64,000 nt of DNA from Actinokineospora fastidiosa (GTDB lineage: Bacteria; Actinomycetota; Actinomycetes; Mycobacteriales; Pseudonocardiaceae). The notes under the pieces are model-generated. The model saw only the letters and a list, made by a program, of their open reading frames with translations, was not told the origin of the DNA and searched no databases. Positions 8,164 to 16,371 of the stretch are shown in pieces. Position numbers and translations under genes: made by a program. Where the stretch lies: assembly GCF_014648415.1 (NCBI RefSeq), contig NZ_BMRB01000003.1, positions 186,001 through 250,000 of the forward strand. Reading direction: 5' to 3'. Every line of letters begins with the position of its first letter. Position 1 is the stretch's first letter.

Positions 8164-9378
8164 CTAGGTCAGCCGCCGGACGACGGCGTCGGCGAGGAGA
8201 CGGCCTGCGTCGGTCAGGACGCAGCGGCCCTCGGCCAGGGCGGCGGCGTCGAGGAGGCCGTCGAGCGCGGCCTGATCGGCCTCGGCTCGGCCCGAGCGGT
8301 CCAGGACGCCGGCGGGGAGGCCGTCGGCGAGGCGGAGTTCCAGCAGGATCCGCTCGATCCGCTGGTCGTCGGGCGAGAGGGTCTCGCGCGCCGCGGCCGG
8401 GGAGACGCCGTCGGCCAGGGCGGCGGCGTAGCGGGCGGGGTGCTTGACGTTCCACCAGCGGACGCCGCCCACGTGGCTGTGCGCGCCCGGGCCGACGCCC
8501 CACCAGTTGTCGCCGCGCCAGTACAGGAGGTTGTGGTGGCACCGGGCCTCCGGCGACGACGCCCAGTTGGAGACCTCGTACCACGTCAGCCCCGCCGCGG
8601 TCAGCGCCGCGTCGACCTGCTCGTAGCGGTCGGCCAGCACGTCGTCGTCGGGCATGGGCAGTTCGCCTCGGCGGACGCGGCGGGCCAGGGCGGTGCCGTC
8701 CTCGACGATCAGCGCGTAGGCCGACACGTGGTCCACGCCCGCGGCCAGCACGGCGTCGAGGGAGAGCGCGAGGTCGGCGGCCGACTCCCCCGGCGTGCCG
8801 TAGATCAGGTCCAGGTTGACGTGCTCGAAGCCCGCCGCCCGCGCCTCACGGGCCGCGGTGACCGCGCGGCCGGGGGTGTGGTTGCGGTCGAGCACCTTCA
8901 ACACGTGCGGGGCCGCCGACTGCATGCCCAGCGAGACGCGGGTGTAGCCCGCGGCGCGCAGGTCGGCGAAGAACCCCGGCGACGTCGACTCCGGGTTGGC
9001 CTCTGTCGTCACCTCCGCGCCGTCGGCCAGGCCGACCGTCGAGCGCACGAGGTCCAGAACGGACGCCAGACCGGCCGCGCCGAGCAGCGACGGCGTGCCC
9101 CCGCCGACGAACACCGTGGACGCGCGCGGGGCGTCCGGGAGGACCCGGGCGGCCAGCTCCAGCTCCCGCCCCACGGCCGTCAGCCAGGACGACGGCGACG
9201 CCGAGCCGCCCAACTCCCCCGGCGTGTAGGTGTTGAAATCGCAGTACCCGCAGCGGGTGGCGCAGAACGGGACATGGACATAAATCCCGAATGACCGCGT
9301 CACCGCCGATGTGAGCGCGCTAACAGGCAGCGCCCCGTCTGCGGGCGCCGGATCACCGTCGGGAAGGACTGAGGGCAC
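8164..9378 (-). CDS. hemW: Heme chaperone HemW / coproporphyrinogen III oxidase-like radical SAM protein
   Basis: 404 aa from GTG at 9378. The radical-SAM cluster motif CATRCGYC (Cys 39, 43, 46) lies in FYVHVPFC-like context, followed by the FVGGGTPSLL box. The C-terminal HemW domain has CHHNLLYWRGDNWWGVGPGAHS. HemW-type proteins carry the Cx3CxxC[not C] form and act in heme delivery rather than as the true HemN oxidase. This copy has Asp after the third Cys, consistent with HemW. It lies upstream of and divergent from the sulfur operon, as in M. tuberculosis (Rv2388c near sirA). The long 5' region (9379-9565) is shared with that operon. Confidence 0.94.
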   Translation of the reverse strand: MPSVLPDGDPAPADGALPVSALTSAVTRSFGIYVHVPFCATRCGYCDFNTYTPGELGGSASPSSWLTAVGRELELAARVLPDAPRASTVFVGGGTPSLLGAAGLASVLDLVRSTVGLADGAEVTTEANPESTSPGFFADLRAAGYTRVSLGMQSAAPHVLKVLDRNHTPGRAVTAAREARAAGFEHVNLDLIYGTPGESAADLALSLDAVLAAGVDHVSAYALIVEDGTALARRVRRGELPMPDDDVLADRYEQVDAALTAAGLTWYEVSNWASSPEARCHHNLLYWRGDNWWGVGPGAHSHVGGVRWWNVKHPARYAAALADGVSPAAARETLSPDDQRIERILLELRLADGLPAGVLDRSGRAEADQAALDGLLDAAALAEGRCVLTDAGRLLADAVVRRLT

Positions 9379-9393
9379 CCATTTATGGTCTCA

Positions 9394-9459
9394 TCCGGCA
9401 AAGGACCGTACATTCCCACCCACCCTGACCGGAGAGAAATGTACGGTCAATACGCCGGA
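9394..9459. promoter_or_regulatory. Long inverted repeat in the hemW-sulfur operon divergent region
   Basis: Perfect 11-bp arms GACCGTACATT (9404-9414) and AATGTACGGTC (9438-9448) are separated by 23 bases. An outer pair TCCGG (9394-9398) and CCGGA (9455-9459) extends the symmetry with 5- and 6-base offsets. It lies 110-170 bases upstream of the leader-peptide ORF. It could be a two-site operator for a sulfur regulator or an RNA stem in the operon's 5' UTR. I do not recognise the motif. Confidence 0.5.
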
Positions 9460-9565
9460 AACCATGATCTGCCAGTCGGCCTGCGGAAACGCAAGCCGGA
9501 CCAGGGGCGTCCCAGCATGCGGATGACGGTGGACCACACCCTGGACGCGTGGCAGTCTGATGACC

Positions 9566-9649
9566 ATGTCAGCAGCGACCGAAGTCCGCCTCGTGGCCCG
9601 CCGCCACGTGGATTTCCGTCGTGTCGCCAGCGCGATGTGCCGTCACTGA
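9566..9649 (+). CDS. Sulfur-operon leader peptide (27 aa)
   Basis: A short frame (ATG at 9566, alternative in-frame ATG at 9560) encodes M-S-A-A-T-E-V-R-L-V-A, then RRHVDFRRVASAMCRH and TGA. The RRHVD...R...S.xC pattern is the signature of the putative leader peptides that precede sulfur-assimilation genes in streptomycetes and mycobacteria, recalled from family knowledge. The single Cys codon sits third from the end. Stalling there when Cys-tRNA is short would let ribosomes sense cysteine supply and control the sulfite reductase gene starting 116 bases downstream. The SD is weak. No homology search was run. Confidence 0.75.
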   Translation: MSAATEVRLVARRHVDFRRVASAMCRH

Positions 9650-9765
9650 CCTATTTCCCCTGTCTCGCATTCAGCAGGCGTGGGCGCGCTGGTTAACTGT
9701 GACAATCCCCACCGGATGTCCGCAGGTCCCTGCCGCGTGAGCGCCCCGACCCGGAGGACTAACCG

Positions 9766-11448
9766 GTGTCTCCCACCACCACCCCCTCGCCCGCAAAGCG
9801 CGCGCGCCGTGGCGAGGGCCAATGGGCGCTCGGCTACCGCGAGCCGCTGAATCCGAACGAGCGGTCCAAGAAGGACGACAACCCGCTCAACGTCCGCGCG
9901 CGCATCGAGAACATCTACGCCCACGGCGGCTTCGACAGCATCGACCCCGGCGACCTGCGCGGCCGGTTCCGCTGGTACGGCCTCTACACCCAGCGCAGGC
10001 CCGGCATCGACGGCGGCCGCACCGCGACCCTGGAGCCCGAGGAGCTCGACGACGAGTTCTTCATGCTGCGCGTGCGCCTCGACGGCGGCGCGGTGAGCAC
10101 CGAGCAGCTGCGGGTCATCGGCGAGCTGTCCAAGACCTACGCCCGCGACACCGCCGACATCACCGACCGGCAGAACATCCAGTACCACTGGATCCGCATC
10201 GAGGACATGCCCGCGATCTGGCAGCGCCTGGAGGGCGCGGGCATGACCACGATGGAGGCCTGCGGGGACTCCCCGCGCGTCATCCTCGGCTCGCCGGTCG
10301 CCGGGATCGCCCAGGACGAGATCGTCGACGGCACCCCGGCCATCGACGCGATCCGCGAGCGGTTCATCGGCAACCCGGACTTCGCCAACCTGCCGCGCAA
10401 GTTCAAGACCGCGATCTCCGGCCTGCCCGACGTCGCCCACGAGATCCACGACGTGGCCTTCGTCGGCGTGGTGCACCCCGAGCACGGCCCGGGCTTCGAC
10501 GTGTGGGTCGGGGGCGGCCTGTCGACCAACCCGATGCTCGGCCAGCGCCTCGGCGCGTGGGTGCCGCTGGACGAGGTGCCGGACGTCTTCGGCGCGGTGA
10601 TCAGCGTCTTCCGCGACTACGGCTACCGCCGCCTGCGCAACCGCGCCCGCATCAAGTTCCTGGTCAAGGACTGGGGCGCGGCGCGGTTCCGCGAGGTCAT
10701 GGAGGAGAAGTACCTGGGCCGCAAGCTGGTCGACGGCCCGGCGCCGGAGATCCCCGCGATCCCGGTCGACCACGTCGGCGTGCACCGGCAGAAGGACGGC
10801 CGCTACTACGTCGGCGCCGCCCCCATCGCGGGCCGGGTGTCCGGCTCCATCCTGGTCGAGGTCGCCGAGGCCGCCGAGCGCGCCGGGTCGCGGCGGGTGC
10901 GGTTCACCCCGCAGCAGAAGCTGGTCGTGCTGGACGTGCCCGAGGCCGAGGTCGACGGCCTGCGCGCCGATCTGGCCGCCCTGGGCCTGCAGGTGGACCC
11001 CTCGCCGTGGCGGCGGGGCGTGATGGCCTGCACCGGCATCGAGTTCTGCAAGCTGGCCATCGTCGAGACCAAGGCCCGCGCGCACGACCTGGTGGCCGAC
11101 CTGGAGCACCGGCTCAAGGACATCACCGACGGCATCACCGCGCCGATCTCGGTGCACATCAACGGCTGCCCGAACTCCTGCGCCCGCATCCAGACCGCCG
11201 ACATCGGGCTCAAGGGCCAGATCGTCACCGACGACGCGGGCAACCAGGTCGAGGGCTTCCAGGTGCACCTGGGCGGCGGCCTCGGCCTGGACGCGGGCTT
11301 CGGCAAGAAGCTGCGCGGGCACAAGGTGGTCGCCAGCGAGCTGTCGGCCTACGTCGAGCGGGTGGTGCGCAACTTCGTCGCCGAGCGCACCGCGGACGAG
11401 CGCTTCGCCCAGTGGGTGGCGCGCACCGACGAGGCGAATCTGCGATGA
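9766..11448 (+). CDS. sirA: Assimilatory ferredoxin-dependent sulfite (nitrite/sulfite) reductase
   Basis: 560 aa from GTG at 9766, with GGAGG 8 bases upstream. The two-fold nitrite/sulfite reductase repeat is evident. The siroheme-[4Fe-4S] ligands are Cys 422 and 428 (CTGIEFC) and Cys 468 and 472 (CPNSC). YGLYTQR near residue 65-72 and MEACGDSPR are the regions that carry the Tyr-Cys cross-link in mycobacterial SirA. It reduces sulfite to sulfide with six ferredoxin electrons. The APS-reductase neighbours show it serves sulfur rather than nitrogen assimilation. Its stop overlaps the next ATG (ATGA). It is the first enzyme gene after the Cys leader peptide. Confidence 0.95.
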   Translation: MSPTTTPSPAKRARRGEGQWALGYREPLNPNERSKKDDNPLNVRARIENIYAHGGFDSIDPGDLRGRFRWYGLYTQRRPGIDGGRTATLEPEELDDEFFMLRVRLDGGAVSTEQLRVIGELSKTYARDTADITDRQNIQYHWIRIEDMPAIWQRLEGAGMTTMEACGDSPRVILGSPVAGIAQDEIVDGTPAIDAIRERFIGNPDFANLPRKFKTAISGLPDVAHEIHDVAFVGVVHPEHGPGFDVWVGGGLSTNPMLGQRLGAWVPLDEVPDVFGAVISVFRDYGYRRLRNRARIKFLVKDWGAARFREVMEEKYLGRKLVDGPAPEIPAIPVDHVGVHRQKDGRYYVGAAPIAGRVSGSILVEVAEAAERAGSRRVRFTPQQKLVVLDVPEAEVDGLRADLAALGLQVDPSPWRRGVMACTGIEFCKLAIVETKARAHDLVADLEHRLKDITDGITAPISVHINGCPNSCARIQTADIGLKGQIVTDDAGNQVEGFQVHLGGGLGLDAGFGKKLRGHKVVASELSAYVERVVRNFVAERTADERFAQWVARTDEANLR

Positions 11449-11612
11449 GCGAGCGGGCTGTTCCCTACCACTGCCCGTTCTGCGGGGAGGAGGACCTGCG
11501 GCCGCACGACGAGCCGCACGCCTCCTGGGCCTGCATGGGGTGCAGGCGGGTGTTCACGGTGAAGTTCGCCGGTCTGCTGATCGGCGACACGACTGCGGGG
11601 GTGAACGCATGA
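11445..11612 (+). CDS. 55-aa zinc-ribbon-like protein of the sulfur operon
   Basis: A complete small gene that overlaps sirA by ATGA at its start and cysH by ATGA at its end, so it is translationally coupled to both. It contains two CxxC pairs (CPFC near residue 10-13 and CMGC near 30-33), the layout of a zinc ribbon or a small metal-binding protein. A gene of this size occurs between sirA and cysH in streptomycete sulfur operons (recalled, SCO6101-like). Its role is unknown; it might deliver electrons, metal or persulfide to its neighbours. Too few Cys are present for a classical 2x[4Fe-4S] ferredoxin. Confidence 0.85.
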   Translation: MSERAVPYHCPFCGEEDLRPHDEPHASWACMGCRRVFTVKFAGLLIGDTTAGVNA

Positions 11613-12292
11613 CCGATGCGCGGGTGCTGGCCGAGAAGGCCGAGCGGGAACTGGCGGACGCCACGGCGGCCGAGGCGCTGGCCTGGACGGCGGAGACCTT
11701 CGGCGACAGCTTCATCGTCGCCTCCAACATGCAGGACGCGGTGCTGATCGACCTGGCCTACCGGGTCAAGAAGGACATCGACATCCTGTTCCTGGAGACC
11801 GGCTACCACTTCGCCGAGACGATCGGCGTGCGCGACGCGGTGGACCTGGTCTACCCGGAGGCGCGGATCGTCACCGCGGAGGCCGAGCAGTCGGTCGCCG
11901 AGCAGGAGGCCGAGTTCGGGCTGCTCAACAAGACCGACCCGACCAAGTGCTGCTTCCTGCGCAAGGTCGTGCCGCTGCAGCGGACGCTGAAGAACTACGA
12001 CGCCTGGGTCACCGGCGTGCGCCGGGTCGACGCGCCGACGCGGGCGAACACCCCGATCGTGCAGTGGGACGAGCGCAACGGGCTGGTGAAGGTCAACCCG
12101 ATCGCGCCGTGGACCGACGAGGAGTTCAGCGCCTACATCGCCGAGCACGGGATCCTGGAGAACCCGCTGGTCGGCGAGGGTTACCTGTCCATCGGCTGCG
12201 CGCCGTGCACCAGCAAGCCGCTGCCGGGGCAGGACGCGCGCAGCGGCCGCTGGGCGGGCCAGGCCAAGACCGAGTGCGGACTGCACGGGTAG
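11609..12292 (+). CDS. cysH: Adenylylsulfate (APS) reductase, thioredoxin-dependent
   Basis: 227 aa from ATG at 11609. The PAPS/APS reductase fold is recognisable (DSFIVASNMQDAVLIDL, ETGYHFAET). The four cluster cysteines CC (114, 115) and CxxC (197, 200) mark the [4Fe-4S] class that uses APS, not PAPS. The catalytic Cys lies in the C-terminal ECGLHG. It converts APS to sulfite for SirA. The absence of an APS kinase (cysC) gene in this operon agrees with direct APS use. The start is fixed by the ATGA overlap with the zinc-ribbon gene. Confidence 0.95.
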   Translation: MTDARVLAEKAERELADATAAEALAWTAETFGDSFIVASNMQDAVLIDLAYRVKKDIDILFLETGYHFAETIGVRDAVDLVYPEARIVTAEAEQSVAEQEAEFGLLNKTDPTKCCFLRKVVPLQRTLKNYDAWVTGVRRVDAPTRANTPIVQWDERNGLVKVNPIAPWTDEEFSAYIAEHGILENPLVGEGYLSIGCAPCTSKPLPGQDARSGRWAGQAKTECGLHG

Positions 12293-12298
12293 GGAGAC

Positions 12299-13207
12299 AT
12301 GACACTCACCGACATCCGCTTGGACGCCCTTGACCGGCTGGAATCCGAGGCGGTGCACATCTTCCGCGAGGTCGCGGGCGAGTTCGACCGCCCGGTGATC
12401 CTGTTCTCCGGCGGCAAGGACTCCACCGTCCTGCTGCACCTGGCGGTCAAGGCGTTCTGGCCCGCGCCCGTGCCGTTCCCGCTGCTGCACGTCGACACCG
12501 GCCACAACCTGGACGAGGTCATCGAGTTCCGCGACCGCACCGTCGAGCGCTACGGGCTGCGGCTGCATGTGGCCAGCGTGCAGGACTACATCGACGACGG
12601 CCGCCTCGCCGAGCGCGCCGACGGCACCCGCAACCCGCTGCAGACCGTGCCGCTGCTGGACGCGATCACGAACAACAAGTTCGACGCCGTCTTCGGCGGC
12701 GGTCGGCGCGACGAGGAGCGCGCGCGGGCCAAGGAGCGGATCTTCAGCCTGCGCAACGCCTTCGGCCAGTGGGAGCCGCGCCGCCAGCGCCCGGAGCTGT
12801 GGAACCTCTACAACGGCCGCCACAAGCCCGGCGAGCACGTGCGGGTGTTCCCGCTGTCGAACTGGACCGAGCTGGACGTCTGGCGCTACATCGAGCGCGA
12901 GCGCATCGACCTGCCGCAGATCTACTACGCCCACCAGCGGCAGGTGTTCAAGCGCGACGGCATGTGGCTCACCCCCGGCCCCTGGTTCGGCCCGGCCGAC
13001 GGCGAGGAGCTGGTGACCAAGACCGTCCGGTACCGCACGGTCGGCGACGGCTCGTGCACCGGCGCGGTGGAGTCCGACGCGGCCGACATCGCCGCCGTGA
13101 TCGCCGAGGTGTCGGCCAGCAGGCTCACCGAGCGCGGCGCGACCCGCGCCGACGACCGGCTGTCCGAGGCCGCCATGGAAGACCGCAAGCGGGAGGGCTA
13201 CTTCTAA
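12299..13207 (+). CDS. cysD: Sulfate adenylyltransferase subunit 2
   Basis: 302 aa. The PP-loop ATP-pyrophosphatase motif SGGKDST is at about residues 39-45, with HVDTGHN and the family segment GGGRRDEERARAKER. It ends in the standard KREGYF tail. CysD adenylylates sulfate to APS together with the GTPase CysN encoded next. The ATG at 12299 follows AGGGAGA at close spacing, 6 bases after the cysH stop. Confidence 0.96.
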   Translation: MTLTDIRLDALDRLESEAVHIFREVAGEFDRPVILFSGGKDSTVLLHLAVKAFWPAPVPFPLLHVDTGHNLDEVIEFRDRTVERYGLRLHVASVQDYIDDGRLAERADGTRNPLQTVPLLDAITNNKFDAVFGGGRRDEERARAKERIFSLRNAFGQWEPRRQRPELWNLYNGRHKPGEHVRVFPLSNWTELDVWRYIERERIDLPQIYYAHQRQVFKRDGMWLTPGPWFGPADGEELVTKTVRYRTVGDGSCTGAVESDAADIAAVIAEVSASRLTERGATRADDRLSEAAMEDRKREGYF

Positions 13208-13208
13208 G

Positions 13209-14513
13209 ATGAGCGGGCTTGCGAGTGACTCAACCACCCAGCGCGACCTGCTGAGGCTCGCCACGGCGGGCAGCGTCGACGACGGCAAGTCGACGCTGGT
13301 CGGACGGCTGCTCTACGACACCAAGTCGGTCCTGGCCGACCAGCTCGACGCCGTGCACCGGGCCAGCGTCGACAAGGGACTGTCCACCCCGGACCTGTCG
13401 CTGCTGGTCGACGGGCTGCGCTCCGAGCGCGAGCAGGGCATCACCATCGACGTCGCCTACCGCTACTTCGCCACGCCCGCGCGGACGTTCGTGCTCGCCG
13501 ACACCCCCGGCCACGTGCAGTACACCCGCAACACGGTGACCGGCGCGTCCACGGCGCAGCTGGCGATCCTGCTGGTCGACGCGCGCAAGGGCGTCGTCGA
13601 GCAGACCCGCCGCCACGCCGCCGTGCTGGCCCTGCTGGGCGTGCCCCGGCTGGTGCTGGCGGTCAACAAGATCGACCTGGTGGACTACGACGAGGCGGCC
13701 TTCGCCGTCATCGCCAAGGAGTTCGAGGCGCACGCCCAGGCCCTGGGCTACTCCCCGGACGCGGTCCGCACGATCCCCGTCTCCGCGCTCGTGGGCGACA
13801 ACGTCGTGGACCGCTCGGCGAACACGCCCTGGTACTCCGGCCCGACGCTGCTGGAGCACCTGGAGACCGTGCCGGTCGAGCCCGACCCGCACGACGCGGC
13901 GTTCCGGTTCCCCGTGCAGTACGTCGTCCGCACGAACACCGCCGAGCACCCCGACTACCGCGGCTACGCTGGCCAGGTCGCGGCGGGCACCATCCGCCCC
14001 GGCGACGAGGTCGTCGTGCTGCCGTCGGGCCGCACGAGCACGGTCAGCCGGATCGACACCCCCGACGGCGAGCTGTCCGAGGCGGTGGCGGGCCAGTCGG
14101 TCACGCTGCTGCTGGCCGACGACATCGACATCACCCGCGGCGACCTCATCGCGCCCGTCGCGGCGGCCCCCGCGGTGTCCGACGAGTTCGACGCGACGCT
14201 GGCCTGGCTCGGCGACAAGCCGCTGCGCCCCGGCGCGCGGGTGCTGGTCAAGCACGGCACGCGGACCGTGCAGGCGCTCATCGGCGAGCTGGCCGCCCGC
14301 TTCGACGAGCAGACGCTGGCCACGGTGGACGGTCCGGAGTCGCTGGAGCTGAACGAGATCGGCCGGGTGCGGGTGCGCACGGCGGAGCCGCTGCCGCTCG
14401 ACGACTACACCGCCGTCCGCCGCACGGGCGCGTTCCTGGTGATCGACGCCGCCGACGGCACGACGCTGGCCGCGGGCCTGGTCGGCGCGAGCCTGGTCTC
14501 GTCGGGGCCGTGA
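13209..14513 (+). CDS. cysN: Sulfate adenylyltransferase subunit 1 (GTPase)
   Basis: 434 aa translation-factor-like GTPase. Motifs are the P-loop GSVDDGKST, switch II DTPGHVQY and NKID, followed by EF-Tu-like beta-barrel domains 2 and 3. GTP hydrolysis drives the unfavourable APS synthesis by CysD. The length equals CysN alone, so this is not the CysN-CysC fusion found in mycobacteria. It starts one base after the cysD stop and its own stop overlaps the start of the ABC lipoprotein gene. Confidence 0.95.
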   Translation: MSGLASDSTTQRDLLRLATAGSVDDGKSTLVGRLLYDTKSVLADQLDAVHRASVDKGLSTPDLSLLVDGLRSEREQGITIDVAYRYFATPARTFVLADTPGHVQYTRNTVTGASTAQLAILLVDARKGVVEQTRRHAAVLALLGVPRLVLAVNKIDLVDYDEAAFAVIAKEFEAHAQALGYSPDAVRTIPVSALVGDNVVDRSANTPWYSGPTLLEHLETVPVEPDPHDAAFRFPVQYVVRTNTAEHPDYRGYAGQVAAGTIRPGDEVVVLPSGRTSTVSRIDTPDGELSEAVAGQSVTLLLADDIDITRGDLIAPVAAAPAVSDEFDATLAWLGDKPLRPGARVLVKHGTRTVQALIGELAARFDEQTLATVDGPESLELNEIGRVRVRTAEPLPLDDYTAVRRTGAFLVIDAADGTTLAAGLVGASLVSSGP

Positions 14514-15553
14514 TGCGGACGCTGGCCGCCTTCCTCGCCCTGGTGCTGCTGGTCTCCGGATGCACCCGGGTCCAGCGCACCGAGGCGTGGGAGCGCGGGC
14601 CGGTGCCCGACCGGGGTCCGGCCGCCGAGCTGCGGCTGGGCTTCTTCCCCAACGTCACCCACGCCTCGGCGCTCATCGGGCTGGAGAAGGGTTTCTTCGC
14701 CGACGAGCTGGGCGCGACGACGCTGGTGCCGACGAAGTTCACCGACGGCGCGACCGAGGTCTCGGCGTTCCTCGGCGGGTCGCTGGACGCGGGCTTCATC
14801 GGCTCCGGCCCGGCGCTGAACGCCTTCGCCAAGTCCGACGGCCGGGCCGTGCGGCTGGTGGCGGGGGCGACATCGGGCGGCGCGCAGCTGGTGACCACCC
14901 CCGACATCGACTCCCCCGACGACCTCGCCGGGCGCGTCGTCGTCACCCCGGCGCTGGGCAACACGCAGGACATCGCGCTGAAGACGTGGCTGGCCGAGAC
15001 CGGGCTCGACGGCCGGGTCGAGGTGACCAACCGCGACCCGGCGCAGACGTTCGCCGCCTTCACCAAGGGCGAGGTGCAGGCCGCGTGGCTGCCCGAGCCC
15101 TGGGCGTCGCGGCTGGTGCTGGACGCGGGCGCGCGGGTGCTGCTCGACGAGGCCGCGCTGTGGCCGGGCGGGCGGTTCCCCACGACCGTGCTGCTGGTCC
15201 GCGCGCAGTTCCTCGCCGAGCACCCGCAGACCGTGCGCGCGCTGCTGCGCGGCCTGCTCGCCGCCGAGTCCTGGGCCGCCGAGCACCCGGCCGAGGCGCG
15301 GACCGCGGTGAACGACCAGCTCGCCGAGCTGACCGGCAAGCCGCTGAGTAGGCCGGTGATCGAGCGGGCCTTCGCCGGGATCCAGCTCAGCCACGACCCG
15401 ATCGTCACCGCCTTCCCCGAACTGGCCAGGGACGCCGTGACCGCGGGCATCGCCCTGCGGCCGGTGGACCTGGCCGGGTTCGCCGACCTGACCGCACTGA
15501 ACACCGAACTCGCCGCGCTCGGCCGCCCGGCCGTGCGCGACGCACTGAACTAG
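14513..15553 (+). CDS. ABC transporter substrate-binding lipoprotein (sulfonate/nitrate/taurine type)
   Basis: 346 aa from ATG at 14513 (GTG at 14510 is one codon earlier). A short lipoprotein signal ends in the lipobox LVSGC, giving Cys ~18 as the lipidated residue. The mature part is an SsuA/NrtA-like binding protein: LRLGFFPNVTHASALIGLEKGFF, then FTDGATEVSAFLGGSLDAGF. With the next two genes it forms an importer probably supplying sulfonates or sulfate-like oxyanions to the pathway. The substrate is inferred from context, and no desulfonating monooxygenase lies nearby. Confidence 0.9.
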   Translation: MRTLAAFLALVLLVSGCTRVQRTEAWERGPVPDRGPAAELRLGFFPNVTHASALIGLEKGFFADELGATTLVPTKFTDGATEVSAFLGGSLDAGFIGSGPALNAFAKSDGRAVRLVAGATSGGAQLVTTPDIDSPDDLAGRVVVTPALGNTQDIALKTWLAETGLDGRVEVTNRDPAQTFAAFTKGEVQAAWLPEPWASRLVLDAGARVLLDEAALWPGGRFPTTVLLVRAQFLAEHPQTVRALLRGLLAAESWAAEHPAEARTAVNDQLAELTGKPLSRPVIERAFAGIQLSHDPIVTAFPELARDAVTAGIALRPVDLAGFADLTALNTELAALGRPAVRDALN

Positions 15554-15582
15554 CCAGCCGGAACTAGGAACCTGGAGCACCG

Positions 15583-16371
15583 ATGACCGCCACGCTCGCG
15601 GCCACCTCCGCGGCCACCGAGACCGACGCCGTTGTCCGCATGAGCGGGGTCCGCAAGGTCTTCGGGCACGGTCCGCGCGCGGTCACCGCGCTGGACGGGA
15701 TCGACCTGGCGGTGGCGCCCGGGGAGTTCGTCTGCCTGCTCGGCGCCTCCGGCTGCGGCAAGACGACCGTGCTGAACATGATCGCGGGCCTCGACCGGCC
15801 CAGCAGCGGCGACATCGAGCTGACCACGACCCGTCCCGCCGTCATGTTCCAGGAGGCCGCGCTCATGCCGTGGCTGACGGCCGCGCGCAACGTGGAGCTG
15901 CCGCTGCGGCTGGCAGGCGTGAAGCGGACCGAGCGGCGGGCGCGGACGCTGGAGCTGCTGGACCTGGTGCGGCTGGGCGGCGCTGGCGACAAGCGCCCGC
16001 ACGAGCTCTCCGGCGGCATGCGGCAGCGCGTGGCGCTGGCGCGCGCGCTGGCGTCGGCGTTGCAGGGCAACAACGGCGAGGCGTCGTCGCTGCTGCTCAT
16101 GGACGAGCCGTTCTCCGCGCTGGACGCCATCACCCGCGACGTCCTGCAGGGCGAGCTGCTGCGCGTGTGGGAGGCGACCGGGACCGCGGTCGTGTTCGTG
16201 ACCCACGACGTGCGCGAAGCCGTCCGCCTGGGGCAGCGCGTGGTGCTGCTGTCGTCGAAGCCCGGGCGGGTCGTGCAGCAGTGGTCCGTCGCCGACGCGC
16301 CGGAGGCCGAGCTCACCGAGGAGATCAACGGCCGCCTGCGCGAGGTGATCAGCAGCCATGCCGCGGCCTGA
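15583..16371 (+). CDS. ABC transporter ATP-binding protein (SsuB/TauB-like)
   Basis: 262 aa. Walker A is GASGCGKTT, the Q-loop is MFQE, the signature is LSGGMRQR and Walker B is LLLMDEPFSALD, followed by the H-loop VTHD. Sequence type and neighbours place it in the sulfonate/nitrate/taurine subclass. It energises import by the adjacent permease. A short insertion (QGNNGEASS) precedes Walker B. Its 3' end overlaps the permease gene by 14 bases. Confidence 0.93.
   Translation: MTATLAATSAATETDAVVRMSGVRKVFGHGPRAVTALDGIDLAVAPGEFVCLLGASGCGKTTVLNMIAGLDRPSSGDIELTTTRPAVMFQEAALMPWLTAARNVELPLRLAGVKRTERRARTLELLDLVRLGGAGDKRPHELSGGMRQRVALARALASALQGNNGEASSLLLMDEPFSALDAITRDVLQGELLRVWEATGTAVVFVTHDVREAVRLGQRVVLLSSKPGRVVQQWSVADAPEAELTEEINGRLREVISSHAAA

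Noticed and set aside
8104-8164. Terminator between convergent tetR and hemW (GGACCGGC ... GCCGGTCC)
   Set aside because: Arms are 8 bp with a 44-base loop and only a small internal hairpin; too weak to list.
13209-14513. CysN-CysC fusion as in mycobacteria
   Set aside because: The protein ends at 434 aa after the GTPase barrels, with no APS kinase domain, and no separate cysC is nearby.
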